Part shown: in pieces, positions 1 through 7,661 of the stretch
How the letters are laid out: every line of letters starts with the position of its first letter
How positions within the stretch are numbered: position 1 is the stretch's first letter
Source of the DNA: Dyella sp. ASV21
GTDB taxonomy: Bacteria; Pseudomonadota; Gammaproteobacteria; Xanthomonadales; Rhodanobacteraceae
NCBI RefSeq assembly: GCF_016428975.1
Contig: NZ_JAELTT010000003.1
Span: 62,001 to 126,000, forward strand
Direction: 5' to 3'
DNA length: 64,000 bases
Translations under genes and position numbers: made by a program
The notes under the pieces: generated by a model
What the model saw: only the letters and a program-made list of their open reading frames with translations
The model's database searches: none
What the model was told of the DNA's origin: nothing

Positions 1-1810
1 GTTCGATGTCGCCCAGCGCGCTACCGGCGTCTTCCGCCAGGCGGGCACCGGCCACCACTTCGGCGGTGGTCTGCTCCATCGAGTTCACCGCTTCGTTGGT
101 ATCGGACTGAATGGTTTGCACCAGCGTTTCGATTCGCTTGGTCGCGCTGGCGGAACGTTCCGCGAGGCGCTGCACTTCGTCCGCCACCACCGCGAAGCCG
201 CGACCCGCTTCACCTGCCGAGGCGGCCTGGATAGCAGCGTTCAAGGCGAGGATGTTGGTCTGCTCGGCAATGTCGTTAATCAGTTCCACGATGGAGCCGA
301 TTTCCTGCGACGACTCACCCAGGCGCTTGATGCGCTTGGAGGTTTCCTGGATCTGATCGCGAATGGAGTCCATGCCCGAGATGGTTTCGCGCACCACTTC
401 GGCACCGCGCGAGGCGATTTTCACCGAGCGCTCGGCCACGTCGGCCGACTCGGCGGAGTCCTTGGACACCGTATCCATCAGGCTCGCGATCTGGTTGATC
501 GCGGTGGTAGCGGTACTGATGCGCTGTGCCTGGTTCTGGGCGGATTCGGCCAGGTGACGCGCAGTGGTCTGCGTTTCCTGCGCCGACGACGACACCTGTT
601 CGGAGGTCTCGTTGATCGTCGTCACCAGGGTGCGCAGCTCGTCGATGGCGTAGTTCACCGAGTCGGCGATGGCGCCGGTGATGTCCTCCGTCACCGTGGT
701 CTTGACGGTCAGGTCACCTTCGGCGAGCGAGCCCATTTCATCCAGCAGGCGCATGATGGCCTCCTGGTTACGCTGGTTCAGTTCGGTCGAATCCTGGAAG
801 CGGCGGCGCTGGTCGGCGATCAGCTGTACCACCAGCACGATCAGGAAGGCGGCCGCGCCGATGGCGCCCAGCACGCCCCACCAGAGGTTGGGGAACAGGC
901 GGCGGGTCGGCAGCTTGCCGACCTGGTCGGCCAGTTCGTTCGCGCGCAACAGTACGTTCTGCGAGTCCAGCGAAGCCTGGTTGCCGGCCCGCTTCACGTC
1001 GCTGAGGTTGGCGGCTGCGCCAACCAGCTTGCCGACCGGATCCTGCAGGTTGTCCCACTGCGATTGCAGGTCGGTAAGGATCTTGCGCGCGTTGGCATCG
1101 CCCATCGCCCGCACGCCCACTTCGGTATTGCCTTCCAGCAAACCCTTGAGCACCGAACCGTAGAGCTGGCCGTCGCGGGCCAAGCCATCGGCGGCGGGCT
1201 GGGAAGCCTCACCACCCTGCAGCACTTCCTGCACGCGGCGGATCATACGGTCGGCCAGCAACATCTGGCGGGCCGAGGTATAGGTCTGCTCGGCACTGCC
1301 GCCGCGCTGCTGCAGGATGTTGACCACCTGCTCCATGCTGGAATTGAGCAAGGGCAGTTCGCGGCCGAGGGTACCGGCACGCTGCGCCGAGTCCACCACC
1401 AGCGCCTTGTTGGAGAGGATCTTGCCGATATCGGCGTCGAGCTGGCCCCAGGCATTGGTGAGCGCCGCCACAGCGCGACCGGCCGGCGAGGCGTTGTTGT
1501 CGGCATAAGGCTTCATGCCGCCCTTCTCGTCGCCCTTGTTCAGGCGCTGCACCGCCGAATCGATGGCATTGCGGTTGGTCTCGAGCTCCTTGAAGGAGTC
1601 CACGTTACCGTCCGCCGCCTCGAGGGCGTACTTAGCCGTCTGCTGCGACAACACCTGGATCTGCGTGGTGAGACCCACGGCCTGGCTATCCTCGCGGCCC
1701 CTCAACGTGAGCATCACGAAGTCCACACCCGTGAAACCGAACGCGATGACCAGTGCAATGATGAGGCCGGTATAGCCCCGCTCCTTGCCCACGCCCCCTG
1801 TAGTGCTCAT
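1..1810 (-). CDS. pilJ: PilJ, type IV pilus methyl-accepting chemotaxis protein (C-terminus cut by window edge)
   Basis: Inner-membrane chemoreceptor of the Pil-Chp system, which controls twitching motility and surface sensing by signalling through PilI to a ChpA-type kinase. The ATG at 1810 gives 603 readable residues without a stop; Pseudomonas PilJ is about 680, so roughly 80 residues lie outside the window. Visible in order: a short cytoplasmic start, a membrane segment near residues 14-34, a periplasmic helical sensor region, a second membrane segment near residues 310-330, a HAMP-like stretch, and the signalling domain with the receptor hairpin core ([15 protein letters not shown], then [18 protein letters not shown]). 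It follows pilG, pilH and pilI in the canonical order. Function is assigned from family and synteny. Confidence 0.95.
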   Translation of the reverse strand, partial: MSTTGGVGKERGYTGLIIALVIAFGFTGVDFVMLTLRGREDSQAVGLTTQIQVLSQQTAKYALEAADGNVDSFKELETNRNAIDSAVQRLNKGDEKGGMKPYADNNASPAGRAVAALTNAWGQLDADIGKILSNKALVVDSAQRAGTLGRELPLLNSSMEQVVNILQQRGGSAEQTYTSARQMLLADRMIRRVQEVLQGGEASQPAADGLARDGQLYGSVLKGLLEGNTEVGVRAMGDANARKILTDLQSQWDNLQDPVGKLVGAAANLSDVKRAGNQASLDSQNVLLRANELADQVGKLPTRRLFPNLWWGVLGAIGAAAFLIVLVVQLIADQRRRFQDSTELNQRNQEAIMRLLDEMGSLAEGDLTVKTTVTEDITGAIADSVNYAIDELRTLVTTINETSEQVSSSAQETQTTARHLAESAQNQAQRISTATTAINQIASLMDTVSKDSAESADVAERSVKIASRGAEVVRETISGMDSIRDQIQETSKRIKRLGESSQEIGSIVELINDIAEQTNILALNAAIQAASAGEAGRGFAVVADEVQRLAERSASATKRIETLVQTIQSDTNEAVNSMEQTTAEVVAGARLAEDAGSALGDIE

Positions 1811-1930
1811 TTCGTTCACCTCGCCCGTGTATCCCCCGCCGCTACTCGCCGGCGAAGGCTTCGGATCATCGCCCTGGTTCCGGCCCCGAACGGCACCGGT
1901 CCTACTGTTTATTCGTGCAACTGTTGCCCG

Positions 1931-2470
1931 TCAGGCAGCGGCCTGACGGAAATCCGGTGCGCGCACCAGCTTGCCCATGCTGAACATGGCCAGGCGCGGT
2001 TCCCCTACGCGATCGTCAACGAAGCGCGTCAGGCGCGGATCGTCCTCTTGCTCGGCCTGGCGGCGCTGCTCGGCATCGACCGTACGCTGACCGAACACCT
2101 CATCGACCATCAGCGCCACGCTACCGCTGCCCTGGCGCACCACCAGCAAGCGGGTGCGCTCGGTGGTCTGGGTGCGATCGCCGAACAGGAAGCGGGACAA
2201 ATCGATCACCGGCACGAGATTGCCGCGCACGTTGGCCACGCCCAGCAGCCACGCCTGCGTGCCGGGTACCGGGGTCAACGACGGCACCGCCAGCAATTCG
2301 CTGATCTCGTCGATGCCGCTGACGAACAGGCGGCTGCCGGCACGAAAACCAATACCGCGCCAGAGACCGGGGGCTTCGAGTTTTTCCGGCGTGTCCGAGG
2401 CATGCGCCAGCGACAGTCGTTCGTAACGGGCTAGCAGTTCGAAGGGCGAGAGCGCGGCGGTCTGGGTCAT
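1931..2470 (-). CDS. pilI: PilI, CheW-like adaptor of the Pil-Chp system
   Basis: A 179-residue CheW-domain protein that couples the receptor PilJ to the histidine kinase. The fold is recognisable from GIGFRAGSRLFVSGIDEISE, then VANVRGNLVPVIDLSRFL and a C-terminal VDEVFGQRTV stretch. Start ATG at 2470. It lies 7 bases downstream of pilH and 120 bases upstream of pilJ, all on one strand, so it is almost certainly cotranscribed. Length is typical for PilI (about 178 residues in Pseudomonas). It acts in the cytoplasm at the receptor array. Confidence 0.93.
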   Translation of the reverse strand: MTQTAALSPFELLARYERLSLAHASDTPEKLEAPGLWRGIGFRAGSRLFVSGIDEISELLAVPSLTPVPGTQAWLLGVANVRGNLVPVIDLSRFLFGDRTQTTERTRLLVVRQGSGSVALMVDEVFGQRTVDAEQRRQAEQEDDPRLTRFVDDRVGEPRLAMFSMGKLVRAPDFRQAAA

Positions 2471-2477
2471 CGTCGTC

Positions 2478-2849
2478 TCAGGCAGCGTTCGGCAGCAAAT
2501 CGTTGATGCAGGCCAGCAGGTCTCTTTCGTTGACCGGCTTGGTGATGAAAGCGCGCGCCCCCTGGCGCAGGCCCCACACGCGATCGGTTTCCATCGACTT
2601 GGTGGTGATCATGACAATGGGAACATTCGACGTCGCCGGGTCGCGCGTGAGCGTGCGCGTGGCCTGGAAGCCATTCATGCCGGGCATGATGACGTCCATG
2701 ATCACCAAGTCCGGCTTCTTTGCGCGCACGCGCTCGATGCCTTCCTCGGCGTTGCCGACGGAGTCGACGTGATAACCCGCGCGCTCGAGCAGCGTGGTGA
2801 ACACGCGCACGTCGGTCGGCGAGTCGTCGATGATGAGAATATTGGCCAC
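2478..2849 (-). CDS. pilH: PilH, single-domain CheY-like response regulator
   Basis: A 123-residue receiver domain without an output domain. The acidic pocket D8-D9, phosphoacceptor D52 (VIMDVIMPG), T82 and K104 are all present, so it should be phosphorylatable. In Pseudomonas PilH acts with PilG downstream of the Chp kinase to set the balance of pilus extension and retraction. It sits between pilG (31 bases upstream) and pilI (7 bases downstream). The sequence MANILIIDDSPTD with N-terminal MANILI is characteristic of PilH rather than PilG. Confidence 0.93.
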   Translation of the reverse strand: MANILIIDDSPTDVRVFTTLLERAGYHVDSVGNAEEGIERVRAKKPDLVIMDVIMPGMNGFQATRTLTRDPATSNVPIVMITTKSMETDRVWGLRQGARAFITKPVNERDLLACINDLLPNAA

Positions 2850-2880
2850 AGGTCCCCCTCAGACCCTGTAGTCGCCGGCC

Positions 2881-3282
2881 TTACACCGTGCAGACATGTC
2901 GATGGATTGCACCCAGCAGTTCATCACGGGTGAACGGCTTGGTCAGATATTGTTCGGCGCCGACAATACGGCCGCGCGCCTTGTCAAAGAGGCCATCTTT
3001 CGAGCTGAGCATGATGACCGGCGTGCCGCGAAACTGGGGATTGTTCTTGATCAGCGCACAGGTCTGATAGCCGTCGAGACGCGGCATCATGATGTCGACG
3101 AAGATGATTGCCGGCTTTTGGTCGGAGATCTTGGCGAGCGCCTCGAAGCCGTCCACGGCCGTCAGCACGTCGCAACCCTCCTTCTTCAGCAAGGTCTCGG
3201 CGGTACGCCGAATGGTTTTCGAATCGTCGATAACCATGACCTTAAGGCCGGCCAGGCCATTTCCACTTATGTTCAAATTCAC
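2881..3282 (-). CDS. pilG: PilG, single-domain CheY-like response regulator
   Basis: A 133-residue receiver protein, first gene of the pilGHIJ operon. D19-D20, phosphoacceptor D63 (IIFVDIMMPRLDG), the S/S pair in IMLSSKDG and the conserved K in YLTKPF are intact. The start is a GTG at 3282 with a strong G-rich ribosome-binding stretch (AGGGGGGTGTT) just upstream, which supports this start despite the rare codon. PilG promotes pilus extension in Pseudomonas and Xanthomonas. Divergent from gshB, the usual arrangement in these groups. Confidence 0.93.
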   Translation of the reverse strand: MNLNISGNGLAGLKVMVIDDSKTIRRTAETLLKKEGCDVLTAVDGFEALAKISDQKPAIIFVDIMMPRLDGYQTCALIKNNPQFRGTPVIMLSSKDGLFDKARGRIVGAEQYLTKPFTRDELLGAIHRHVCTV

Positions 3283-3426
3283 AACACCCCCCTGCGACCC
3301 GCCCCAGGCTCAGGAAAATCGTGCCACCGCCAGCTCCACGCCAACGGCTCCATCTGGAGAGAAATTTCCACGAATCTCTTTTACGACGTACGACGACCAT
3401 TCAGCCGGCAGGCACTCGTGGATTGC

Positions 3427-3455
3427 TGTTTACCGCCTGCTTAACGTGGCGTCAA
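3427..3455 (-). promoter_or_regulatory. Candidate sigma-70 promoter for pilGHIJ
   Basis: On the minus strand TTGACG (3455-3450) is followed after exactly 17 bases by TAAACA (3432-3427). This would give an mRNA with a leader of about 140 bases before the pilG GTG. The remaining 3283-3688 divergent region must also hold the gshB promoter; a TACACT at 3617-3622 is a weak plus-strand -10 candidate without a convincing -35. No small gene is evident there. Confidence 0.5.
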
Positions 3456-3688
3456 GCTGAAATCTCCCGTGAAGCGTCCTACGTCATTGAATTGCGTACT
3501 TCCCTGCGACGGAGACCCTGATCCTGAATCAGGTTGCCTCCGCCCCGGAACCCAGCGCGCCCCTCATCGGGCACCCGTCCAAGGGCCGGAAACGATCCAA
3601 GGGAAGCGTATCGACATACACTGCCCCGCTCTCGCTCGGCCCGTGCCGGCTGCGCATCGTGAACACGCTCTACTACCGGAGAATGACG

Positions 3689-4666
3689 ATGACCCTCTCG
3701 GTCGCCGTACTCATGGACCCGATCGGCTCCATCAAGATCGCCAAGGACACCACCTTCGCCATGCTGCTGGAGGCCCAGCGCCGCGACTACCGGCTCTTCT
3801 ACATGGAGCAGGACGACCTGGCCGCCCGGGACGGACAGCCCTGGGCCCGCCTGGCGCCGCTCTCGGTCCGCGATGACCGCGAAGACTGGTTCACCCTGCA
3901 CGAGGCCCAATGGCGCGACCTGCGCGAGATGGACATAGTGCTGATGCGCAAGGACCCGCCAGTCGATGCCCAGTTCATCTACGACACCATGATCGTGGAA
4001 CTGGCCGAGCGGGCCGGCACCCGGGTCATCAACGCGCCGTGGGCCCTGCGCGACTGCAACGAGAAGCTGTTCGCCCTGCACTTCCCCCAGTGCATGGCAC
4101 CCACCTTGGTCTCGCGTGATGCGGCCCAGTTGCGCGCGTTCGTGGCCGAGCATGGCGAGGCCGTGCTCAAGCCGCTCGACGGCATGGGTGGGCGCGGCAT
4201 CTTCCGGGCCAGGCAGGGCGACAGCAACATCAACTCGATGATCGAAACCCTGCTCGGCGCCGGCCCGCATGGCGAGCACAAGCAGATGGTGATGGCCCAG
4301 AAGTTCATCCCGGAGATCACCGCCGGCGACAAGCGCATCCTGGTGGTGGACGGCGAACCGGTGCCCTATGCCCTGGCGCGCGTACCCCAGGGCAGCGATT
4401 TTCGCGGCAACCTGGCGGCCGGCGGCCGTGGCGTGGGTGTGCCACTGAGCGAGCGCGACCGCTGGATCGTCTCCCAGGTGGCGCCCGAGCTGCGCCGACG
4501 CGGTTTGCTGTTCGTGGGTCTGGACGTGATCGGGGATTACCTCACCGAGATCAACGTCACATCGCCGACCTGTGCCCGCGAACTGGACGCCCAGTTCGGG
4601 CTTAATATTGCCGGCCAGCTGTTCGACGCTATCGAACGAACCCGAACCGGAACCCGCAACGCGTGA
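3689..4666 (+). CDS. gshB: Glutathione synthetase
   Basis: ATP-grasp ligase joining gamma-glutamylcysteine and glycine, the second step of glutathione synthesis, cytoplasmic. 325 residues (E. coli 316). Recognisable are the N-terminal SVAVLMDPIGSIKIAKD, MRKDPPVD, VINAPWALRDCNEKLF, the ATP-grasp KPLDGMGGRGIF, and the C-terminal LTEINVTSPTC. Two ATGs compete: 3683 and 3689; GGAG at 3678-3681 is correctly spaced only for 3689. The stop overlaps the GTG of the next gene by 4 bases, so translation is probably coupled to the TonB protein, as in other Xanthomonadales. Confidence 0.96.
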   Translation: MTLSVAVLMDPIGSIKIAKDTTFAMLLEAQRRDYRLFYMEQDDLAARDGQPWARLAPLSVRDDREDWFTLHEAQWRDLREMDIVLMRKDPPVDAQFIYDTMIVELAERAGTRVINAPWALRDCNEKLFALHFPQCMAPTLVSRDAAQLRAFVAEHGEAVLKPLDGMGGRGIFRARQGDSNINSMIETLLGAGPHGEHKQMVMAQKFIPEITAGDKRILVVDGEPVPYALARVPQGSDFRGNLAAGGRGVGVPLSERDRWIVSQVAPELRRRGLLFVGLDVIGDYLTEINVTSPTCARELDAQFGLNIAGQLFDAIERTRTGTRNA

Positions 4667-5529
4667 GTCAACCCGCTGTCCGCACCGGCGCCGACATGAT
4701 CGGCGCCACGATGCTCTTCTCGCTGTTGCTGCATGGCGTGCTGGTGCTCGGCATTACCTTCAGCTACGTCAAGGCCAAGCCCAGCTTGCCCACGCTGGAT
4801 GTCACCCTGGTCGACGTCGCCAATCGCGAGAGCCCGGACAAGGCCGACTTCCTGGCGCAGGCCAACAACAGTGGCGGCGGCGAGAACGACAAGGCCTCCC
4901 GCCCCTCCCAGCCGGTATCCGGCCCGCTGCCCACGCCCACGGCAGGGGTGGCGCCGCAACCCGTGGAAGCCAGCGCGCCCAAGCCGCAGGAAGCCACCGA
5001 GGACAAGCTGCTCACCACCACCGGCAACAGCCACTACAGCGTCAACACCGACAGCGCCAAGGTCGAGCAGGACGCGCAGGATCTGCCGGAATCGCAGGCC
5101 GAGGTGAAGCGACGGCTGGAGATGGCGCAACTGGCGGCGGAAGTGCGCGACCGTAGCGAGAAGTACGCCAAGCGCCCCAAGAAAAAGTTCATCTCCTCCA
5201 ACACCAAGGAATACGCCTACGCCGCCTACATGCGCGGCTGGGTGGACCGGGTGGAGCGTGTGGGCAACCTCAACTACCCCAACGAGGCGCGCCGCCGCAG
5301 CCTGCACGGCGACGTGCTGATGACGGTGACGCTCAACCGCGACGGCACGGTGAAGGGCATCGAAGTGGTGCAAAGCTCGGGCCAGCCGCTGCTGGATGCC
5401 GCCGCCCAGCGCATCGTGCGCCTGGCCGCACCGTTCCCCGCCCTGCCGGCGGACAAGGAACATATCGACGAACTGAACATCACGCGCACCTGGCAGTTCA
5501 TGCCTAACGACACACTGCACAGTCGTTGA
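4663..5529 (+). CDS. TonB-type energy transducer
   Basis: 288-residue protein with one N-terminal membrane anchor (about residues 16-38, MLFSLLLHGVLVLGITFSYV), a long Pro/Ala/Lys-rich periplasmic linker, and a C-terminal TonB domain (YPNEARRRSLHGDVLMTVTL, then GIEVVQSSGQPLLDAAAQRIV). TonB proteins pass proton-motive force from ExbB-ExbD to outer-membrane receptors; no exbBD is in the window. GTG start at 4663 overlaps the gshB stop. The linker is less strictly Pro-repeat than classical TonB, so it may be a dedicated paralogue. A TonB-dependent receptor is encoded at 11881-14979 but there is no proof that the two work together. Confidence 0.88.
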   Translation: MSQPAVRTGADMIGATMLFSLLLHGVLVLGITFSYVKAKPSLPTLDVTLVDVANRESPDKADFLAQANNSGGGENDKASRPSQPVSGPLPTPTAGVAPQPVEASAPKPQEATEDKLLTTTGNSHYSVNTDSAKVEQDAQDLPESQAEVKRRLEMAQLAAEVRDRSEKYAKRPKKKFISSNTKEYAYAAYMRGWVDRVERVGNLNYPNEARRRSLHGDVLMTVTLNRDGTVKGIEVVQSSGQPLLDAAAQRIVRLAAPFPALPADKEHIDELNITRTWQFMPNDTLHSR

Positions 5530-5606
5530 GCGTTGACGGGCCCGCGGCGCCCCAGGGGATTGGCCCGATTGTCGCGGATGACAGGCGCCGGCCCCTTCCC
5601 TGGGCT

Positions 5607-5612
5607 TACAAT
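5607..5612 (+). promoter_or_regulatory. -10 element (TACAAT) close to the yqgE start
   Basis: TACAAT ends 6 bases before the ATG at 5619. If used, transcription would begin at or next to the A of the start codon and give a leaderless mRNA. No good -35 is visible 16-18 bases upstream. No Shine-Dalgarno sequence precedes the ATG, which fits the leaderless idea. Confidence 0.35.
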
Positions 5613-5618
5613 GATCCC

Positions 5619-6194
5619 ATGACTGCTACCCGTCCCCAGCCCCAGTCCCTCGCCGGTCAGTTCCTGATCGCCATGCCTAGCCTGGCCGAGCCGCCGTTCT
5701 CACGCGGGGTGGCCTTCATCTGCCAGCACGATGAAGACGGCGCGGTCGGTTTGCTGGTCAACCAGCTCTCCGAATACCGCTTCAGCGACGTGCTCGCCCA
5801 GATGAAGCTGGAGTGCCATGACCCTGAGCTGGCCGACGCACCGGTGCTGATCGGCGGCCCGGTGCAGCAGGAACGCGGCTTTGTGCTGCATCGCGAACCG
5901 GGGCACTGGGAGTCGAGCTACCGCATCAACGCCGACTGGTCGGTAACCACCTCGCGCGACATCCTGGTAGCCATGGCGCAGGGTGAAGGTCCGCGTCTGG
6001 CCGTGATGGCGCTGGGCTATGCCGGCTGGAGCGCGGGCCAGCTAGAACAGGAATTGAAGGACAACACCTGGCTCACCGCCGACGCGAGCGAGCGCGTGGT
6101 GTTCCATACCCCGTTGGAAGAGCGCTGGAGCGCGGCCGCCGGCCTGGTTGGCGTGGACCCGCTGCAGCTTCCGGGCTACGCGGGCCACGCGTGA
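5619..6194 (+). CDS. yqgE: YqgE/AlgH family protein (UPF0301)
   Basis: 191 residues (E. coli YqgE 187). Family features: GQFLIAMPSL near the start, GVAFICQHDEDGAVGLLVNQ, VLIGGPVQQERGFVLH, and LGYAGWSAGQLEQELKDNTWL. Cytoplasmic, of unknown biochemical role; linked to alginate regulation in Pseudomonas (AlgH). The frame is open upstream to 5526, but the conserved family N-terminus begins at ATG 5619. Its TGA overlaps the GTG of ruvX by 4 bases, so the two are translationally coupled, matching the widely conserved yqgE-yqgF pair. Confidence 0.93.
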   Translation: MTATRPQPQSLAGQFLIAMPSLAEPPFSRGVAFICQHDEDGAVGLLVNQLSEYRFSDVLAQMKLECHDPELADAPVLIGGPVQQERGFVLHREPGHWESSYRINADWSVTTSRDILVAMAQGEGPRLAVMALGYAGWSAGQLEQELKDNTWLTADASERVVFHTPLEERWSAAAGLVGVDPLQLPGYAGHA

Positions 6195-6619
6195 GCTGCG
6201 TATTCGGCTTCGACTACGGCAGCCGCTTGCTGGGCGTCGCCGTTGGCAACCGCTTTACCGGAAGCGCGCGCGGCCTGGCCGCCATTGCCGTTCGCGATGG
6301 TGACCCGGACTGGTCGCGGCTGGACGCCCTTCGCCAGGAATGGCTGCCGGACACCCTGGTGGTCGGCCTGCCGCTGACCCTGGACGGCGAGGAGCAGCCA
6401 GCCAGTCGCGGCGCCCGCCGCTTCGCCGAGAAGCTCGGCCAGCGCTATGGCTTACCGGTGATGCTCACCGATGAGCGCCACAGTTCCCGTGAAGCCGCGC
6501 AACGCTTTGCCACCGCGCGCGCCGCCGGCCTGAAGAAGCGCCGCGACGCCGCCACCATCGATGCCGAGGCCGCCGCCGTGATTCTTGAGCGCTGGCTGGC
6601 CTCATCCCCTGGTCACTGA
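6191..6619 (+). CDS. ruvX: RuvX/YqgF, putative pre-16S rRNA nuclease
   Basis: 142-residue RNase H-like protein of the YqgF family, implicated in maturation of the 5' end of 16S rRNA and formerly called a Holliday junction resolvase. Seen: FGFDYGSRLLGVAVGN with the first catalytic Asp, LVVGLPLTLDG, LTDERHSSREA, and a late IDAEAAAVILERWL acidic helix. GTG start at 6191 overlaps the yqgE stop. Length matches E. coli (138). Confidence 0.94.
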   Translation: MSCVFGFDYGSRLLGVAVGNRFTGSARGLAAIAVRDGDPDWSRLDALRQEWLPDTLVVGLPLTLDGEEQPASRGARRFAEKLGQRYGLPVMLTDERHSSREAAQRFATARAAGLKKRRDAATIDAEAAAVILERWLASSPGH

Positions 6620-6641
6620 CACTCCCACGAAGCCGTCCGCC

Positions 6642-7568
6642 ATGAGCCTACGCCTGCGCCACCTGACCACGCTGGAAAACCTGTCCCGTCCGGCCATCGA
6701 GCGCCTGCTCGACCGCGCCGAAACCATGCGCGACGGCTGCGCCCATGGCACGCGCAAGCTCGACCTGCTGGCCGGCCGAACCATCCTCAACCTGTTCTTC
6801 GAGCCATCCACCCGCACGCGCACCTCGTTTGAACTGGCCGCGCGCCGGCTGGGTGCCGACGTGATCAACTTCGACATCGGCTTTTCGTCCACCAGCAAGG
6901 GCGAGGCGCTGTTCGACACGCTGCACACGTTGGAAGCCATGCACCTGGACGCCATCGTGGTGCGCCACAAAGTATCGGGCACGCCGGAGGAACTGGTGCG
7001 CCACGCCATGAGCGGCGTGTCGGTTATCAACGCCGGCGACGGCAATCGCGCCCACCCGACCCAGGGTCTGCTGGATGCGCTGACCATCCGCCAGCACCGC
7101 CCCGACTTCAGCCAGCTCACCGTGGTGATCTGCGGCGACGTGAAGCATTCGCGCGTGGCACGCAGCGATGTGCATGCCTTCTCCACGCTGGGCGTGAAGG
7201 AAATCCGCCTGTGCTCGCCACGCGCGCTGATGCCCGAGTCGTCCGAGTTCCCGGGCTGCGTGATCACCGATGATTTCGACGCCGCCATCGAAGGCGCCGA
7301 CGTGGTGATCATGCTGCGCCTCCAGAAGGAGCGCATGGCGGCCACCGACCTGCCCGATGAAGCGGCCTACTTCGCACGCTACGGCCTGGACAACCGCCGC
7401 CTGGGCCGCGCTGCGCGCGCCGCCCTGGTGATGCACCCGGGCCCGCTCAACCGTGGCATCGAGATCGCCTCGGAGGTCGCCGATGGCCCGCAGTCGCGCA
7501 TCCTCGAACAAGTCGGCAACGGGGTGTTTGTCCGCATGGCGGTACTGGCCGAAGTCCTGGGCCGCTGA
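6642..7568 (+). CDS. pyrB: Aspartate carbamoyltransferase catalytic chain
   Basis: 308 residues. Catalyses carbamoyl phosphate plus aspartate to carbamoylaspartate, the committed step of pyrimidine synthesis. The carbamoyl-phosphate motif FEPSTRTRTSFE, the GDGNRAHPTQGLLDALTI block, GDVKHSRVARS and the VMHPGPLNRGIEI aspartate-binding loop are intact. ATG 6642 is chosen because the conserved N-terminus begins there; it lies 22 bases after the ruvX stop. No pyrI-like regulatory chain follows, so the enzyme is probably of the unregulated class or pairs with a dihydroorotase-like subunit encoded elsewhere. Confidence 0.96.
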   Translation: MSLRLRHLTTLENLSRPAIERLLDRAETMRDGCAHGTRKLDLLAGRTILNLFFEPSTRTRTSFELAARRLGADVINFDIGFSSTSKGEALFDTLHTLEAMHLDAIVVRHKVSGTPEELVRHAMSGVSVINAGDGNRAHPTQGLLDALTIRQHRPDFSQLTVVICGDVKHSRVARSDVHAFSTLGVKEIRLCSPRALMPESSEFPGCVITDDFDAAIEGADVVIMLRLQKERMAATDLPDEAAYFARYGLDNRRLGRAARAALVMHPGPLNRGIEIASEVADGPQSRILEQVGNGVFVRMAVLAEVLGR

Positions 7569-7661
7569 ACACCGCACGCCCGGGGGCCGTGACGCGCCGC
7601 GACATGGCCGGATTCCGGGCATAATGACGGCGCTGTATCCAACACATTCAAGGGAATAGAC

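Noticed and set aside
116-2434. 772-codon open frame on the plus strand
   Set aside because: It runs antisense to pilJ and pilI, which are intact and recognisable; it is a by-product of GC-rich codon use, with no known domain.
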